In this document: positions 1 through 11,166 of the stretch, piece by piece
Position numbering within the stretch: the first letter of the stretch is position 1
Layout of the letters: every line of letters begins with the position of its first letter
NCBI RefSeq assembly: GCF_000502955.1
Contig: NZ_AYWO01000005.1
Span: forward strand, 118,344-169,072
DNA: 50,729 nt
Direction: 5' to 3'
Origin: Mesorhizobium sp. LNHC252B00
Lineage (GTDB): Bacteria > Pseudomonadota > Alphaproteobacteria > Rhizobiales > Rhizobiaceae
Notes under the pieces: generated by a model
The model's input: the letters and a program-made list of their open reading frames with translations, nothing else
What the model was told of the DNA's origin: nothing
Databases searched by the model: none
Program-made: the position numbers and the translations under genes

Positions 1-156
1 TTTGTCCAGCGCCAGAATAGCGGCCTTTGCAAGGGGAATGCTGTTTTCATTTCCCTCAAATATCTGGTCTCGCGTGGTGCCTTCTCCGGTGCCAGGGTAT
101 TCGGCGCGCATATCGCGTATTGCCGTCGCAATGATGCCTACGATATCGTCTGTCAC
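1..156 (-). CDS. Hypothetical protein, 5' part only (runs off the left edge)
   Basis: An open frame on the minus strand enters from the left edge and shows 52 codons from a GTG start at 156-154. The start is chosen because a GGAG ribosome binding site (163-166) lies 6 nt upstream; a nearby ATG at 169 is in another frame. The visible N-terminus reads MTDDIVGIIATAIRDMRAEY and is soluble and helix-like, with no signal peptide. I do not recognise the family. The 3' end is outside the window. Confidence 0.5.
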   Translation of the reverse strand, partial: MTDDIVGIIATAIRDMRAEYPGTGEGTTRDQIFEGNENSIPLAKAAILALDK

Positions 157-340
157 TGGCTGCTCCCATGCTTTCCGCTAAGCATATAGGAGGTCGGGCC
201 GGCGAGCGACAAGCGCGGCGTCAAATTTCAAACTGAGACACTACAGTCAATCCCGAATGTTTATGCTGATCAATCCAAACGAAAGACGAAATCCGGGCCG
301 CCAATAGGCCGTTCAACCGATCAACCCCGTGTGCCCCTGG

Positions 341-1786
341 TCAGGCCTCATTCTGGCTGCCGCCCCACATGTCGTCGATCTTGTTCTTGCTCACGACGCG
401 ACCGCCCTCGCCTACCTTGGTCCTCAAATCGACGGCAATGTCGGCCAACCGCTCCGACAGAGGCGCGCGGCCTTCAGCCCCATACAGCATCTCGTCCTGC
501 AGCCGGCGCAAAGCGAACAGCCTCGTCGTCTGGTCGGGTACGGCATTATCCGCAGTCAGCAATTCGCCTTTCCTGACAGGCTTCAGCACCTTGCCGCCCT
601 CGAGCAGGCCGACCGGCACGGCGCGCTGGGCACGGGCTTCGCCGACGGTCATGGTCCAGGAGCGGTAGCAAGTCTCGCCGATCGCATCGAAGATTTCGCC
701 GGCGGCAAGGTCGCGCTTGGCGACGGCACACACTTCGGCGACCGGCCGCGGCAGCGGCACCATGTCGGGCTTGCCGAAAAGCATGATGCGGGCAGCGGTC
801 AGCGGCACCTCCAACGAAGTCAGGTGATACGGCCGGAACAGGCTGTAATAGGGGCCGCGGCCGATATGCAGATCGTCCATGCGCTCGATGATGCGCGGAT
901 GCGTCGCCTCGACGATGACGAAGACTCCGGGCGCGACGCCCTTGCCGACCGTGTAGTCGACAACGCCTTTCTTCAGCAGCAGACCGCCGTTCTCGCGCGG
1001 GATCAGCACCTTGGCGAGGTCGTCGCGGTCGGCCTTCGGGCCATGCATGCCGGGCACATCGGGCACCAGCCCGGTGGCGTTGGCGATGGCGCACATCTCG
1101 ACCATGGTCTTGGAACCGTCGACGAACTCGACCAGCATGCGCGGGTTCATGTTGCGGCGGATCGCTTCCTCGCGGTAGTCGTCCGGCACGGCATCGTGAT
1201 TGAGGGGGTTGTTCTTGCCCTTGCCGGCCGAGACGATGGTTAGGCCGAGCGCCGATGCAAACTCGATCAGCTCCATGCAGCTCGACGGCTCGTCGCCCGC
1301 ACCAACGGAATAGACGACGCCAAGCCGATCAGCCTGCTGCTTGAGATAGCAGCCGATGGTGACGTCGGCTTCGACATTCATCATCACCAGATGCTTGCCG
1401 TGTTCCATCGCCATCAGGTCGAAATCGGCGGCGACACCCGGCTTGCCGGTGGCGTCGATGACGACATCGATCAACGGATTGGTGACCAGCATCTCGTTCG
1501 AAGTGACGGCGATCTTGCCGTTTTCGATCGCTGCGGTGACTTTCGACGCGGTGTCGGCTTCGACCGCCATTGCCTCGTCGCCATAGGCAATGCGGATGGC
1601 ATCGCGTGCGGTGTGGGGGCGGCGTGTCGAGACGGCGCAGACCGAAATGCCCGGCATCAGCATGCCTTGCGTGACCAGATCGGTGCCCATTTCGCCCGAA
1701 CCGATGACGCCGATACGCACCGGGCGGCCTTCGGCGGAACGCCTGGCGAGATCACGGGCAAGGCCGGTTAGGGCGACATTGGTCAT
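341..1786 (-). CDS. NAD(P)-binding homoserine dehydrogenase-like oxidoreductase with SAF domain
   Basis: About 481 residues. The N-terminal half is a Rossmann-type NAD(P) domain (GVIGSGEMGTD near residue 30) as in the predicted homoserine dehydrogenase group (COG4091 type). The last third carries an SAF-like segment (PRPVAEVCAVAKRDLAAGE onward). The real substrate of this family is not settled, and homoserine is unlikely because no ACT domain or threonine-pathway neighbour is present. The start is uncertain: ATG at 1786 has GGGA 9 nt upstream, while an in-frame ATG at 1801 would add 5 residues. The next minus-strand gene upstream is a multicopper oxidase with no obvious functional tie. The family assignment is good and the reaction is unknown. 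Confidence 0.75.
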   Translation of the reverse strand: MTNVALTGLARDLARRSAEGRPVRIGVIGSGEMGTDLVTQGMLMPGISVCAVSTRRPHTARDAIRIAYGDEAMAVEADTASKVTAAIENGKIAVTSNEMLVTNPLIDVVIDATGKPGVAADFDLMAMEHGKHLVMMNVEADVTIGCYLKQQADRLGVVYSVGAGDEPSSCMELIEFASALGLTIVSAGKGKNNPLNHDAVPDDYREEAIRRNMNPRMLVEFVDGSKTMVEMCAIANATGLVPDVPGMHGPKADRDDLAKVLIPRENGGLLLKKGVVDYTVGKGVAPGVFVIVEATHPRIIERMDDLHIGRGPYYSLFRPYHLTSLEVPLTAARIMLFGKPDMVPLPRPVAEVCAVAKRDLAAGEIFDAIGETCYRSWTMTVGEARAQRAVPVGLLEGGKVLKPVRKGELLTADNAVPDQTTRLFALRRLQDEMLYGAEGRAPLSERLADIAVDLRTKVGEGGRVVSKNKIDDMWGGSQNEA

Positions 1787-1871
1787 GCAGGAATGTCCCA
1801 TGGTTCTTGAGTTGGAGGCGGCAATAGCAGGGAACCGCCCTCTTTTGCCAACGAAACCCTCGGCCGCGGCT

Positions 1872-3266
1872 TCACACCACCCTGACGTAGCTCGTCATTC
1901 CCGATTTCTGGTGCTCGATGATGTGGCAGTGCAGCAGCCAGTCGCCGGGATTGTCGGCAACGAAGCCGAGCTGAACCTTCTCGTTGGGCTGGATGAGATA
2001 GGTGTCGGAAATCAAAGGCTGAACCTGGCGCGTCGAGGACGACAGCACTTTGAAGCTCATGCCGTGCAGATGCATCGGATGGGATTGCGGCGTCAAATTT
2101 TCCATGTCGATGACATAGCTCCTGCCGAGCTTCAATTCGGCCAGCGGCGCAGTCGGATCCGGTGCATCGCCGGGCCACGGCACCTTGTTGATGGCCCAAA
2201 AACTGTAGCCAAGCGAACCGCAAATGCCGTCGCTTGGGACATTTTCCGCAGTGGCGCTCAGAGCCAGGGAAATATGCTTGGCGCTGGTGAGATCCACTTC
2301 CGCCACCGGATTGAGCTCCAGGGGTGCAACATCGCTGATATCACGCTTGAGCGAGCTTCCGGTCGCGCGCAGGGTCGCAAGCACCTTGGGCTTGGTGCCC
2401 CTGACATCCCTCAGGCTTACGATCGCACCCTCGCCATCGGGCATGCGGATGGCCAGCTCCATGCGCTGTCCCGGTCCAAGCAGCAAGGCATCGGGGGAAA
2501 AACGCTGCTGCACCGGATTGCCGTCCAGTGCGATGACTGTCGCCTCGGCGCCGTCGACGCGAAAAGCATAGATGCGCGTGACGTCGGTGATGGCGATCCT
2601 GAGCCGCACCAGCCCTCCGGCCGGCGCGTCATATTGCGGCTGGTCGAGCCAGTTGGCGGTACGCACCGTGCCATAGGTGCCGGTTCTCGCAGCATCACGC
2701 GGGCGGAACTGGTCGATGAACTGGCCGTCGTCGCCGAGGCGCCAGTCGCGCAGATTGAGGACGACCTCGGCATCGAATTCCGGATCGCCGGGATTCTCGA
2801 CCACGATGACGCCTGTCAGGCCGTGGCCCATCTGGGTCAACGTGTTGCAATGCGGGTGATACCAGAAGGTGCCGGCGTCGGGCGGCGTGAAGGCGTAATC
2901 GAAATGGTCGCCGGCATAGACGTAGGGCTGGACCAGGAACGGGACGCCGTCCATCTTGTTTGGAACGCGAATGCCATGCCAATGAATCGTCGTCGGATCG
3001 TCTATGGCATTGACAAGACGGGCGGCAAAGGGCTCGCCCTTCTTCATCCTGAGCACGGGCGGCATTCCGGCGTTGCCCCAGGTCAGCACATCCCTGGTCT
3101 GGCCGATATCCGTCAGCTTTGCCTGGATTTTTGCCGTCTGCAAAACCACCGGCTCAGGCGTGGCAGCCGCCCAGCCGCCAAGCCGACCCATGGCCGAAAG
3201 CCCGATCCCGCCCGCGCCGGCGATCGCGGCCGATGTCAAAAGCCGGCGGCGTGTGATTAGGGTCAT
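1872..3266 (-). CDS. Multicopper oxidase, Tat-exported (laccase/CueO-like)
   Basis: About 464 residues. It begins with a twin-arginine signal (MTLITRRRLLTSAAIAGAGG), so it is expected to be folded in the cytoplasm and exported to the periplasm. All four copper-ligand blocks are visible: HWHG, a WYHPH block, HPMHLHG, and HCHIIEHQKSGM with the type-1 Cys and axial Met near the C-terminus. Such enzymes oxidise phenols or Cu(I)/Fe(II) and reduce O2 to water. There is no methionine-rich insert typical of CueO, so a copper-resistance role is not shown by the sequence. The start at 3266 is chosen because it places the RR motif at the N-terminus; the frame stays open to 3284. There are no copper-transport genes beside it. 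Confidence 0.85.
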   Translation of the reverse strand: MTLITRRRLLTSAAIAGAGGIGLSAMGRLGGWAAATPEPVVLQTAKIQAKLTDIGQTRDVLTWGNAGMPPVLRMKKGEPFAARLVNAIDDPTTIHWHGIRVPNKMDGVPFLVQPYVYAGDHFDYAFTPPDAGTFWYHPHCNTLTQMGHGLTGVIVVENPGDPEFDAEVVLNLRDWRLGDDGQFIDQFRPRDAARTGTYGTVRTANWLDQPQYDAPAGGLVRLRIAITDVTRIYAFRVDGAEATVIALDGNPVQQRFSPDALLLGPGQRMELAIRMPDGEGAIVSLRDVRGTKPKVLATLRATGSSLKRDISDVAPLELNPVAEVDLTSAKHISLALSATAENVPSDGICGSLGYSFWAINKVPWPGDAPDPTAPLAELKLGRSYVIDMENLTPQSHPMHLHGMSFKVLSSSTRQVQPLISDTYLIQPNEKVQLGFVADNPGDWLLHCHIIEHQKSGMTSYVRVV

Positions 3267-3368
3267 TCGGCGCTCCAACTGCAAAGGCGACTGCCCGCGA
3301 AGGTGTAACCGTCACGCCATGGATCACAAGCCGGCAACCAGTGCAATTCAATTGAAGGCATGCCGCCG

Positions 3369-7178
<3,810 letters not shown>

Positions 7179-7212
7179 TTTTTATCCCCCTGGCGACAAG
7201 CCTGTTCGTGTC

Positions 7213-7232
7213 ACATAAGGATATCTTTATGT
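7213..7232. promoter_or_regulatory. Palindromic operator upstream of metH, SahR/ArsR-like
   Basis: ACATAAGGATATCTTTATGT is an inverted repeat with 9 of 10 paired positions, centred 44-45 nt upstream of the metH ATG. A TTGACA hexamer on the minus strand (7230-7235) overlaps one end, so binding here would block or modulate the promoter. The sequence resembles what I remember of ArsR-family SahR sites that control the SAM/methionine cycle in Proteobacteria. That link is from memory and unverified; the palindrome itself is seen directly. Confidence 0.6.
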
Positions 7233-7520
7233 CAATATACGGCAGACGCTCATCATTGTCACGCGCTGTTGCAAGCGCTGGCTTCCCAGCGCGATCGTTC
7301 CGTCGGCGCAAGGCGGCTGGACGAGGAGAAGGCGGCACGAACGAGCGTGGTTTCACGGACCCCGCTTCGGGCCGGTCGTTGCGGAGCTGAAGTGGCGCCG
7401 CGCTGCACGCTGACGGATCTGGGAGCGATGGTCGAGGATCATAACCCAATTCAAAGCCTGCTCAAAGCTTACTGGTGATCTGGTGCCGAACACGGATGGT
7501 GACGAAGCCTGAACAAGCAT
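7233..7520. other. Intergenic region between metH and the ECF sigma gene
   Basis: About 290 bases with no convincing gene, RNA or repeat. It separates the divergent metH and ECF sigma transcription units. Open frames crossing it run antisense to metH or to the sigma gene and show no recognisable protein. Confidence 0.4.
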
Positions 7521-7549
7521 TCGAACTTTTTCGCCGGTTGGTGCATCTT
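7521..7549 (+). promoter_or_regulatory. Candidate ECF-type promoter of the sigma factor gene (copy 1)
   Basis: TCGAACTTTTTC (7521-7532) is followed after 8 nt by GTG, 2 nt, then TC. The same pattern with identical spacing occurs at 8511-8537, upstream of the carboxymuconolactone-decarboxylase-like gene. Taking GAACTT as the -35, the -10 would fall near 7546 and transcription would begin at or next to the ATG at 7557, so the mRNA may be leaderless; no Shine-Dalgarno is visible there. Promoter function is inferred. Confidence 0.5.
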
Positions 7550-7556
7550 TCAGTCG

Positions 7557-8510
7557 ATGAGCTACGAAACTCGTATCGTGCCGAATGATGCCGAACTGGC
7601 AGTTGCCGCTCGGGGCGGTGATTGTGGTTGCCTCGGCCTGTTGCTGGAACGTCATCGCGCGCGGCTCTATGCGACAGCGCTGAATATCCTCGGCTATGGA
7701 TCTGACGCCGAAGATGCAGTGCATGAGACGTTCCTGATCGCGCTGAGGCGCATCGGTGAACTCAAGGATCCGCAAGCCGTCGGTGGCTGGCTTGGCGCTG
7801 TGCTGTACCGATGCTGCCTGCAACAATTGCGTCGAAGACGACGCGAGATCTTGACCGCCGACATTCCCGACCGCCCTGACGAACGCGCTGGCATCGAGGA
7901 GCGGCTGGAGAAAATCGCGCTTCGCGAATGGGTTTGGGATGCCCTCCGCAAGCTTCCCGAGCCGCTGCAGGCCACCGCAATCTTGCGCTATTTTGGAAGC
8001 TATCAGTCCTACCAGGAACTGGCCGCCATTCTGGATGTGCCGATTGGGACGGTTCGCAGTCGTTTGTCGGAAGCCAAACGCAAGCTGGCGGAGATGCTGC
8101 TCGAAACGGCAGGCCTTGGCGACGCAGGGGCTCGCTCACAGTCTTGCGAACGCCAGCGATTTTACTCCGAAATCTTCAATGGACTCAACCGGCACGGCGA
8201 ACGCGACCGCTTCCTCGGGCACTTTGCGGAAGATCTTCACCTGGTCCGTGGAGCGAGCGAACCGGTGTTGGGGCGTTCATTCCTTGCCGAGGAAGTCGAC
8301 TCCGACACGGAAGCCGGCGTCCGCCTCGAGCCGCAGCGCATTCTCAGCGGCAGCCATGTCACAGTCATCGAAGGACGATTCTTCAATCCGCCCGAAGACC
8401 CGTTCCACTGCCCGCCGGGTGTCGCCCTGGTGATCTTTCAACGAGACGGCAAGGCCCGACGCCTGCACCTTCATCTTTCGCCGCGCCCGCCCAGAATCGA
8501 GGATGATTGA
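7557..8510 (+). CDS. ECF RNA polymerase sigma factor with C-terminal SnoaL-like domain
   Basis: 317 residues. Region 2 spans about 20-95 (ALNILGYGSDAEDAVHETFL) and region 4 about 127-182 (a VPIGTVRSRLSEAKRK helix-turn-helix). About 115 further residues (200-310) look like an NTF2/SnoaL fold. This is the plan of ECF41/ECF56-type sigma factors, in which the extra domain replaces a separate anti-sigma factor and tunes activity. ECF41-type genes commonly sit beside carboxymuconolactone-decarboxylase-like genes, exactly as here. No separate anti-sigma gene is nearby. It has no clear ribosome binding site, which fits a leaderless transcript from the motif at 7521. Likely targets are its own gene and the gene at 8598. 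The exact ECF group is not certain because the usual tail motifs of ECF41 are not obvious. Confidence 0.85.
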   Translation: MSYETRIVPNDAELAVAARGGDCGCLGLLLERHRARLYATALNILGYGSDAEDAVHETFLIALRRIGELKDPQAVGGWLGAVLYRCCLQQLRRRRREILTADIPDRPDERAGIEERLEKIALREWVWDALRKLPEPLQATAILRYFGSYQSYQELAAILDVPIGTVRSRLSEAKRKLAEMLLETAGLGDAGARSQSCERQRFYSEIFNGLNRHGERDRFLGHFAEDLHLVRGASEPVLGRSFLAEEVDSDTEAGVRLEPQRILSGSHVTVIEGRFFNPPEDPFHCPPGVALVIFQRDGKARRLHLHLSPRPPRIEDD

Positions 8511-8539
8511 TCGAACTTTTTCTCTCGTCCGTGACTCCT
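8511..8539 (+). promoter_or_regulatory. Candidate ECF-type promoter of the CMD-like gene (copy 2)
   Basis: The 12 bases at 8511-8522 are identical to 7521-7532, and the downstream GTG-N2-TC block is in the same register. The element begins directly after the stop codon of the sigma gene. It would give a transcript start near 8545, leaving a leader of about 50 nt before the ATG at 8598. Confidence 0.5.
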
Positions 8540-8597
8540 TGGAGCACGGGGCCATCACAGAACGCCGCCTCGAATGGTTCCACAGAGGAGAGAGATC

Positions 8598-9134
8598 ATG
8601 TCCGCCTTCGCAGTTTCCCATATTGCTTCCAACGCATACAACGGCAAGCTCGGACCCCGCCGGTCGCGCCGCTTCCTTCAAACGGCGTTCGCATCGACTG
8701 TCGTCTGCGCCACATTTTTGTCACCGGGCTTAGGCTGGGCCGGCCAGGCTGAGGTCGACGCCACCTATAAGGACGTCGAGCGGACGCTCGGCTCGGTGCC
8801 AAGCTTTGTCCATCAGGTTTCAAAAGCGGCGCTGCCGGGCGCCTGGGCCGAGGTGAAGGCTCTGCAATTCTCGAACGACACCGCCCTGCCGCCGAAAGTC
8901 AAGGCTTTGATCTCGCTCGCCGTCTCCGCTCAAGTTCCCTGCCAGTATTGCATCTGGGAAGACACCGAGAGCGCAAAACAGGCGGGCGCAACGGAGGACG
9001 AGATTGAAGAGGCCGTCGCTATCGCCGCTCTGTCACGCCACTGGAGCACCATCTTCAACGGCATGCAGGTCGATTTCGAAACCTTCAAGAAAGATCTCGG
9101 CGGCGATACCCAAGCGGCCGCGCCTGCTAAGTAG
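8598..9134 (+). CDS. Carboxymuconolactone decarboxylase/AhpD-like protein with an export signal
   Basis: About 178 residues. The start at 8598 is set by the ribosome binding site GAGGAGAG just upstream; the frame extends to an unlikely ATG at 8574. The core about 80-165 is a CMD/AhpD domain with redox motif C115-Q-Y-C118. In AhpD the motif continues to a His four residues later; here that position is Asp122, so peroxidase-type chemistry may differ. The N-terminus is unusual: RRSRRFLQTAFASTVVCATF followed by a small-residue stretch ending GLGWAGQA looks like a Tat- or Sec-type signal, although most relatives are cytosolic. It follows the sigma gene and precedes an OsmC-like gene, which suggests a peroxide or electrophile stress role. 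The substrate is unknown. Confidence 0.8.
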   Translation: MSAFAVSHIASNAYNGKLGPRRSRRFLQTAFASTVVCATFLSPGLGWAGQAEVDATYKDVERTLGSVPSFVHQVSKAALPGAWAEVKALQFSNDTALPPKVKALISLAVSAQVPCQYCIWEDTESAKQAGATEDEIEEAVAIAALSRHWSTIFNGMQVDFETFKKDLGGDTQAAAPAK

Positions 9135-9236
9135 GGTGAGCCTTATCGGCGCATTATCGGATCAAGGCCGGACCGCGGCAACAGTCGTCGGCAACCGAGG
9201 AAGTGAGTGGAATTGTAACTTTATAGGGAGGTAAAG

Positions 9237-9761
9237 ATGCCAATAGTCTTCGGAGAATCCGTCAGCACGGTCAAAGACATCGTGTCCGTGCTGAAGAAAC
9301 ACGGTGACGCGGTGCGCGGCACCTACCGTGCCCGCTACCACTTCGACCGGCAGTCGAGCGATCCTTACACAACGCCGCTGCTGGAGCGACCGGCGAGCCT
9401 CAAGGACAATTCGCCGGCCGCAGTCTTTCCCTGGGAGCAGATCTTTGCCGCGGCGGCTGTGTGTGCCGGCTCGGACTATCCGATGCTGGCAGCGCATGCG
9501 GGGGTCGATCTGCGTTCAGTCGATTTTGTCGCGGAAGGCGTGTTCGACCCGCGTGGCGAGTTCGACGGACTTGATGGGCTAACGGCGCCCAGGGACGCCC
9601 GGCATTGCTATGTATCCCTGCACCTGCGCGCGACCGTGTGTTCTTCGGCGCCGCGCGCCGACCTGGAGAAAATTCATGATCGCGCGATCTCCCACAACAT
9701 GGTGCTTGGGGCCCTCAGAGGAATTCCCATGACCAGCGAATTGGTGATTCAGCAGGCGTGA
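9237..9761 (+). CDS. OsmC-like protein (thiol peroxidase family)
   Basis: 174 residues with an OsmC/Ohr-type layout: an N-terminal beta region (GTYRARYHFDR), a central helix carrying Cys76 (AAAAVCAGSDYPM), a LRSVDFVAEGVFDPRG strand pair, and Cys135 (TVCSSAPRADLEKIHDRA) in the second half. Family members reduce organic hydroperoxides with two cysteines. Cys76 and Cys135 are the likely pair, with Cys124 also present. A strong ribosome binding site (GGGAGG) precedes the ATG. It stands 102 nt after the CMD-like gene, in the same direction, and may be in its operon or have its own promoter. A peroxide or thiol-stress role is inferred from family and neighbours. Confidence 0.75.
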   Translation: MPIVFGESVSTVKDIVSVLKKHGDAVRGTYRARYHFDRQSSDPYTTPLLERPASLKDNSPAAVFPWEQIFAAAAVCAGSDYPMLAAHAGVDLRSVDFVAEGVFDPRGEFDGLDGLTAPRDARHCYVSLHLRATVCSSAPRADLEKIHDRAISHNMVLGALRGIPMTSELVIQQA

Positions 9762-9933
9762 TCCCGTTACCTGTTGGGGCAGTTCGGCTGTCGCACTGTT
9801 CTCCATTCAGTGCATGTTCCCACGACGACACTGCCCACTGCCGGGAGGTGGCAGGCATTTTAGCGCAGGCTAACGGAACGAGTTGCCGCTTCTGAAGTTT
9901 TGGGAAGCATGGCAAGACTGTGGGAATGTTAAG

Positions 9934-10365
9934 ATGTTAGCCTCCGACCTAACGAAAGTTATCGAGCAGGATCATCTGGCTCTGGATGCCTTCGTAAAGG
10001 GCGATCCTGAGCCCTTGAAAGGCCTCTACTCGCGAAAGGACGACGTCATAATTGCCAATCCCTTTGGCCCGCCGGCGAAGGGATGGAGAAAGGCCGCTGA
10101 GACCATGGAACGGGCCGCCACCAATTACCGGCACGGCAAGGCCATCGGCTTTGAGCGCATCTCGGAATATGCGACGGCCGACTTGGGATACATCATCGAG
10201 GTCGAACGGTTCCAATCCAAGGTCGGCGGGGGCGACAAACTGGTGCCGATTGCGCTTCGAGTCACCACCATATTCCGCCGGGAGGAAGGCGCGTGGAGGA
10301 TCGTCCTTCGTCATGCCGACCCGATAACCTCGGTACGCTCACCGACGTCCATTGTCGGGGAGTAG
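9934..10365 (+). CDS. SnoaL-like/NTF2-fold protein
   Basis: About 143 residues from ATG 9934, which has GGGA upstream; the frame is open back to 9883. The pattern is an NTF2/SnoaL (DUF4440-like) fold: an N-terminal helix (TKVIEQDHLALDAFVKGDPE), a pocket strand (GLYSRKDDVIIANPFG), and C-terminal strands ending TTIFRREEGAWRIVLRHADP. Such proteins are small-molecule isomerases, cyclases or ligand binders. It resembles in fold the tail of the sigma factor about 1.5 kb upstream and may belong to the same stress group. The function is not known. Confidence 0.7.
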   Translation: MLASDLTKVIEQDHLALDAFVKGDPEPLKGLYSRKDDVIIANPFGPPAKGWRKAAETMERAATNYRHGKAIGFERISEYATADLGYIIEVERFQSKVGGGDKLVPIALRVTTIFRREEGAWRIVLRHADPITSVRSPTSIVGE

Positions 10366-10400
10366 AAGGACCAGTGCTTGCTGGCCGCCGGCAAAAGAAA

Positions 10401-10425
10401 GTCGGGCCTAATCTACACGCCCGAC
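10401..10425 (+). terminator. Inverted repeat after the SnoaL-like gene
   Basis: GTCGGGC (10401-10407) and GCCCGAC (10419-10425) form a perfect 7-bp stem with an 11-nt loop, 36 nt past the stop codon. No T-run follows, so termination is only possible. The rest of 10366-10607 shows no gene. Confidence 0.3.
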
Positions 10426-10607
10426 ACCAGCCCGAACGCCTATCCCTCAAATCGGAGGGCGCGCGTTGCCAAAGATAATAGACGCCGACCTTCGGATGTC
10501 GCCGAGGTCCAGGCATTCTCAAGCTTATGTGTACCACCCCTGTGTACCAGACAGGCGGCAAAAAGACCAATAAAGTCAGATAGTTGTTTCCAAACATGGG
10601 CTTGGAA

Positions 10608-10682
<75 letters not shown>

Positions 10683-10842
10683 CGCTGATGGCGGGGCTTC
10701 TGCCATATCGAACCGGCAAGCGCAAGGCCAAGTGCAACGCTTCTGTGAAAGCCTTTGCCGGATAGCTTTATTGACATGGCGGCGCCACAATGTTGGCTAT
10801 CCCTGATTGGCAGGCTGGCTGGTCGCCGGCCCGGACGGGACC

Positions 10843-11019
10843 ATGAACGACAAGACAATCCCAGCAAAAAAGGGCGGCATCAACCGCAAGGACCGGCTGG
10901 CCGAGCAATTGCGTGCCAATTTGCAGAAGCGCAAGGCGCAGTCGCGCTCGCGGCGCGCCGGCGATGCGGATCAGCGGCCGGACGGGCTCGGCGCTGCGAA
11001 GGAAATACAAAAAGATTAA
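10843..11019 (+). CDS. Small conserved basic protein upstream of murA
   Basis: 58 residues beginning MNDKTIPAKKGGINRKDRLA, rich in Lys and Arg, with no membrane segment. Small basic proteins of this kind sit in front of murA in many Rhizobiales genomes, which is the main support for its being real. The GGGA at 10837-10840 serves as a close ribosome binding site. A longer in-frame start at 10807 is less likely. The function is unknown; the charge suggests nucleic-acid or membrane-surface binding, but that is only inference. Confidence 0.6.
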   Translation: MNDKTIPAKKGGINRKDRLAEQLRANLQKRKAQSRSRRAGDADQRPDGLGAAKEIQKD

Positions 11020-11166
11020 CTCAAATCTGCCAGTCTTGGCCCGGGGCGGGGCGAAATCCTATTTCTTGAACCAGCCAATTCCTTGAACCAGATTGGCCAA
11101 TGGTCTAGACGGGCCGCTACTCAAACGATTGAACCGGCTTTTTTGAGCCGAGAGGGACGTTCTTCC

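Noticed and set aside
7179..7260. SAM riboswitch in front of metH
   Set aside because: The leader is short and holds only the 20-bp palindrome; there is no fold or terminator of SAM-I or SAM-II type.
10366..10607. Possible element scar next to tRNA-Thr
   Set aside because: There is no integrase fragment or repeat of the tRNA end; only a small inverted repeat and a short repeated TGTGTACC word.
11083..11166. In-frame TTG start 28 codons before the murA ATG
   Set aside because: The extra residues match nothing in MurA, and the ATG at 11167 has a good GAGGGA site and aligns with family starts.
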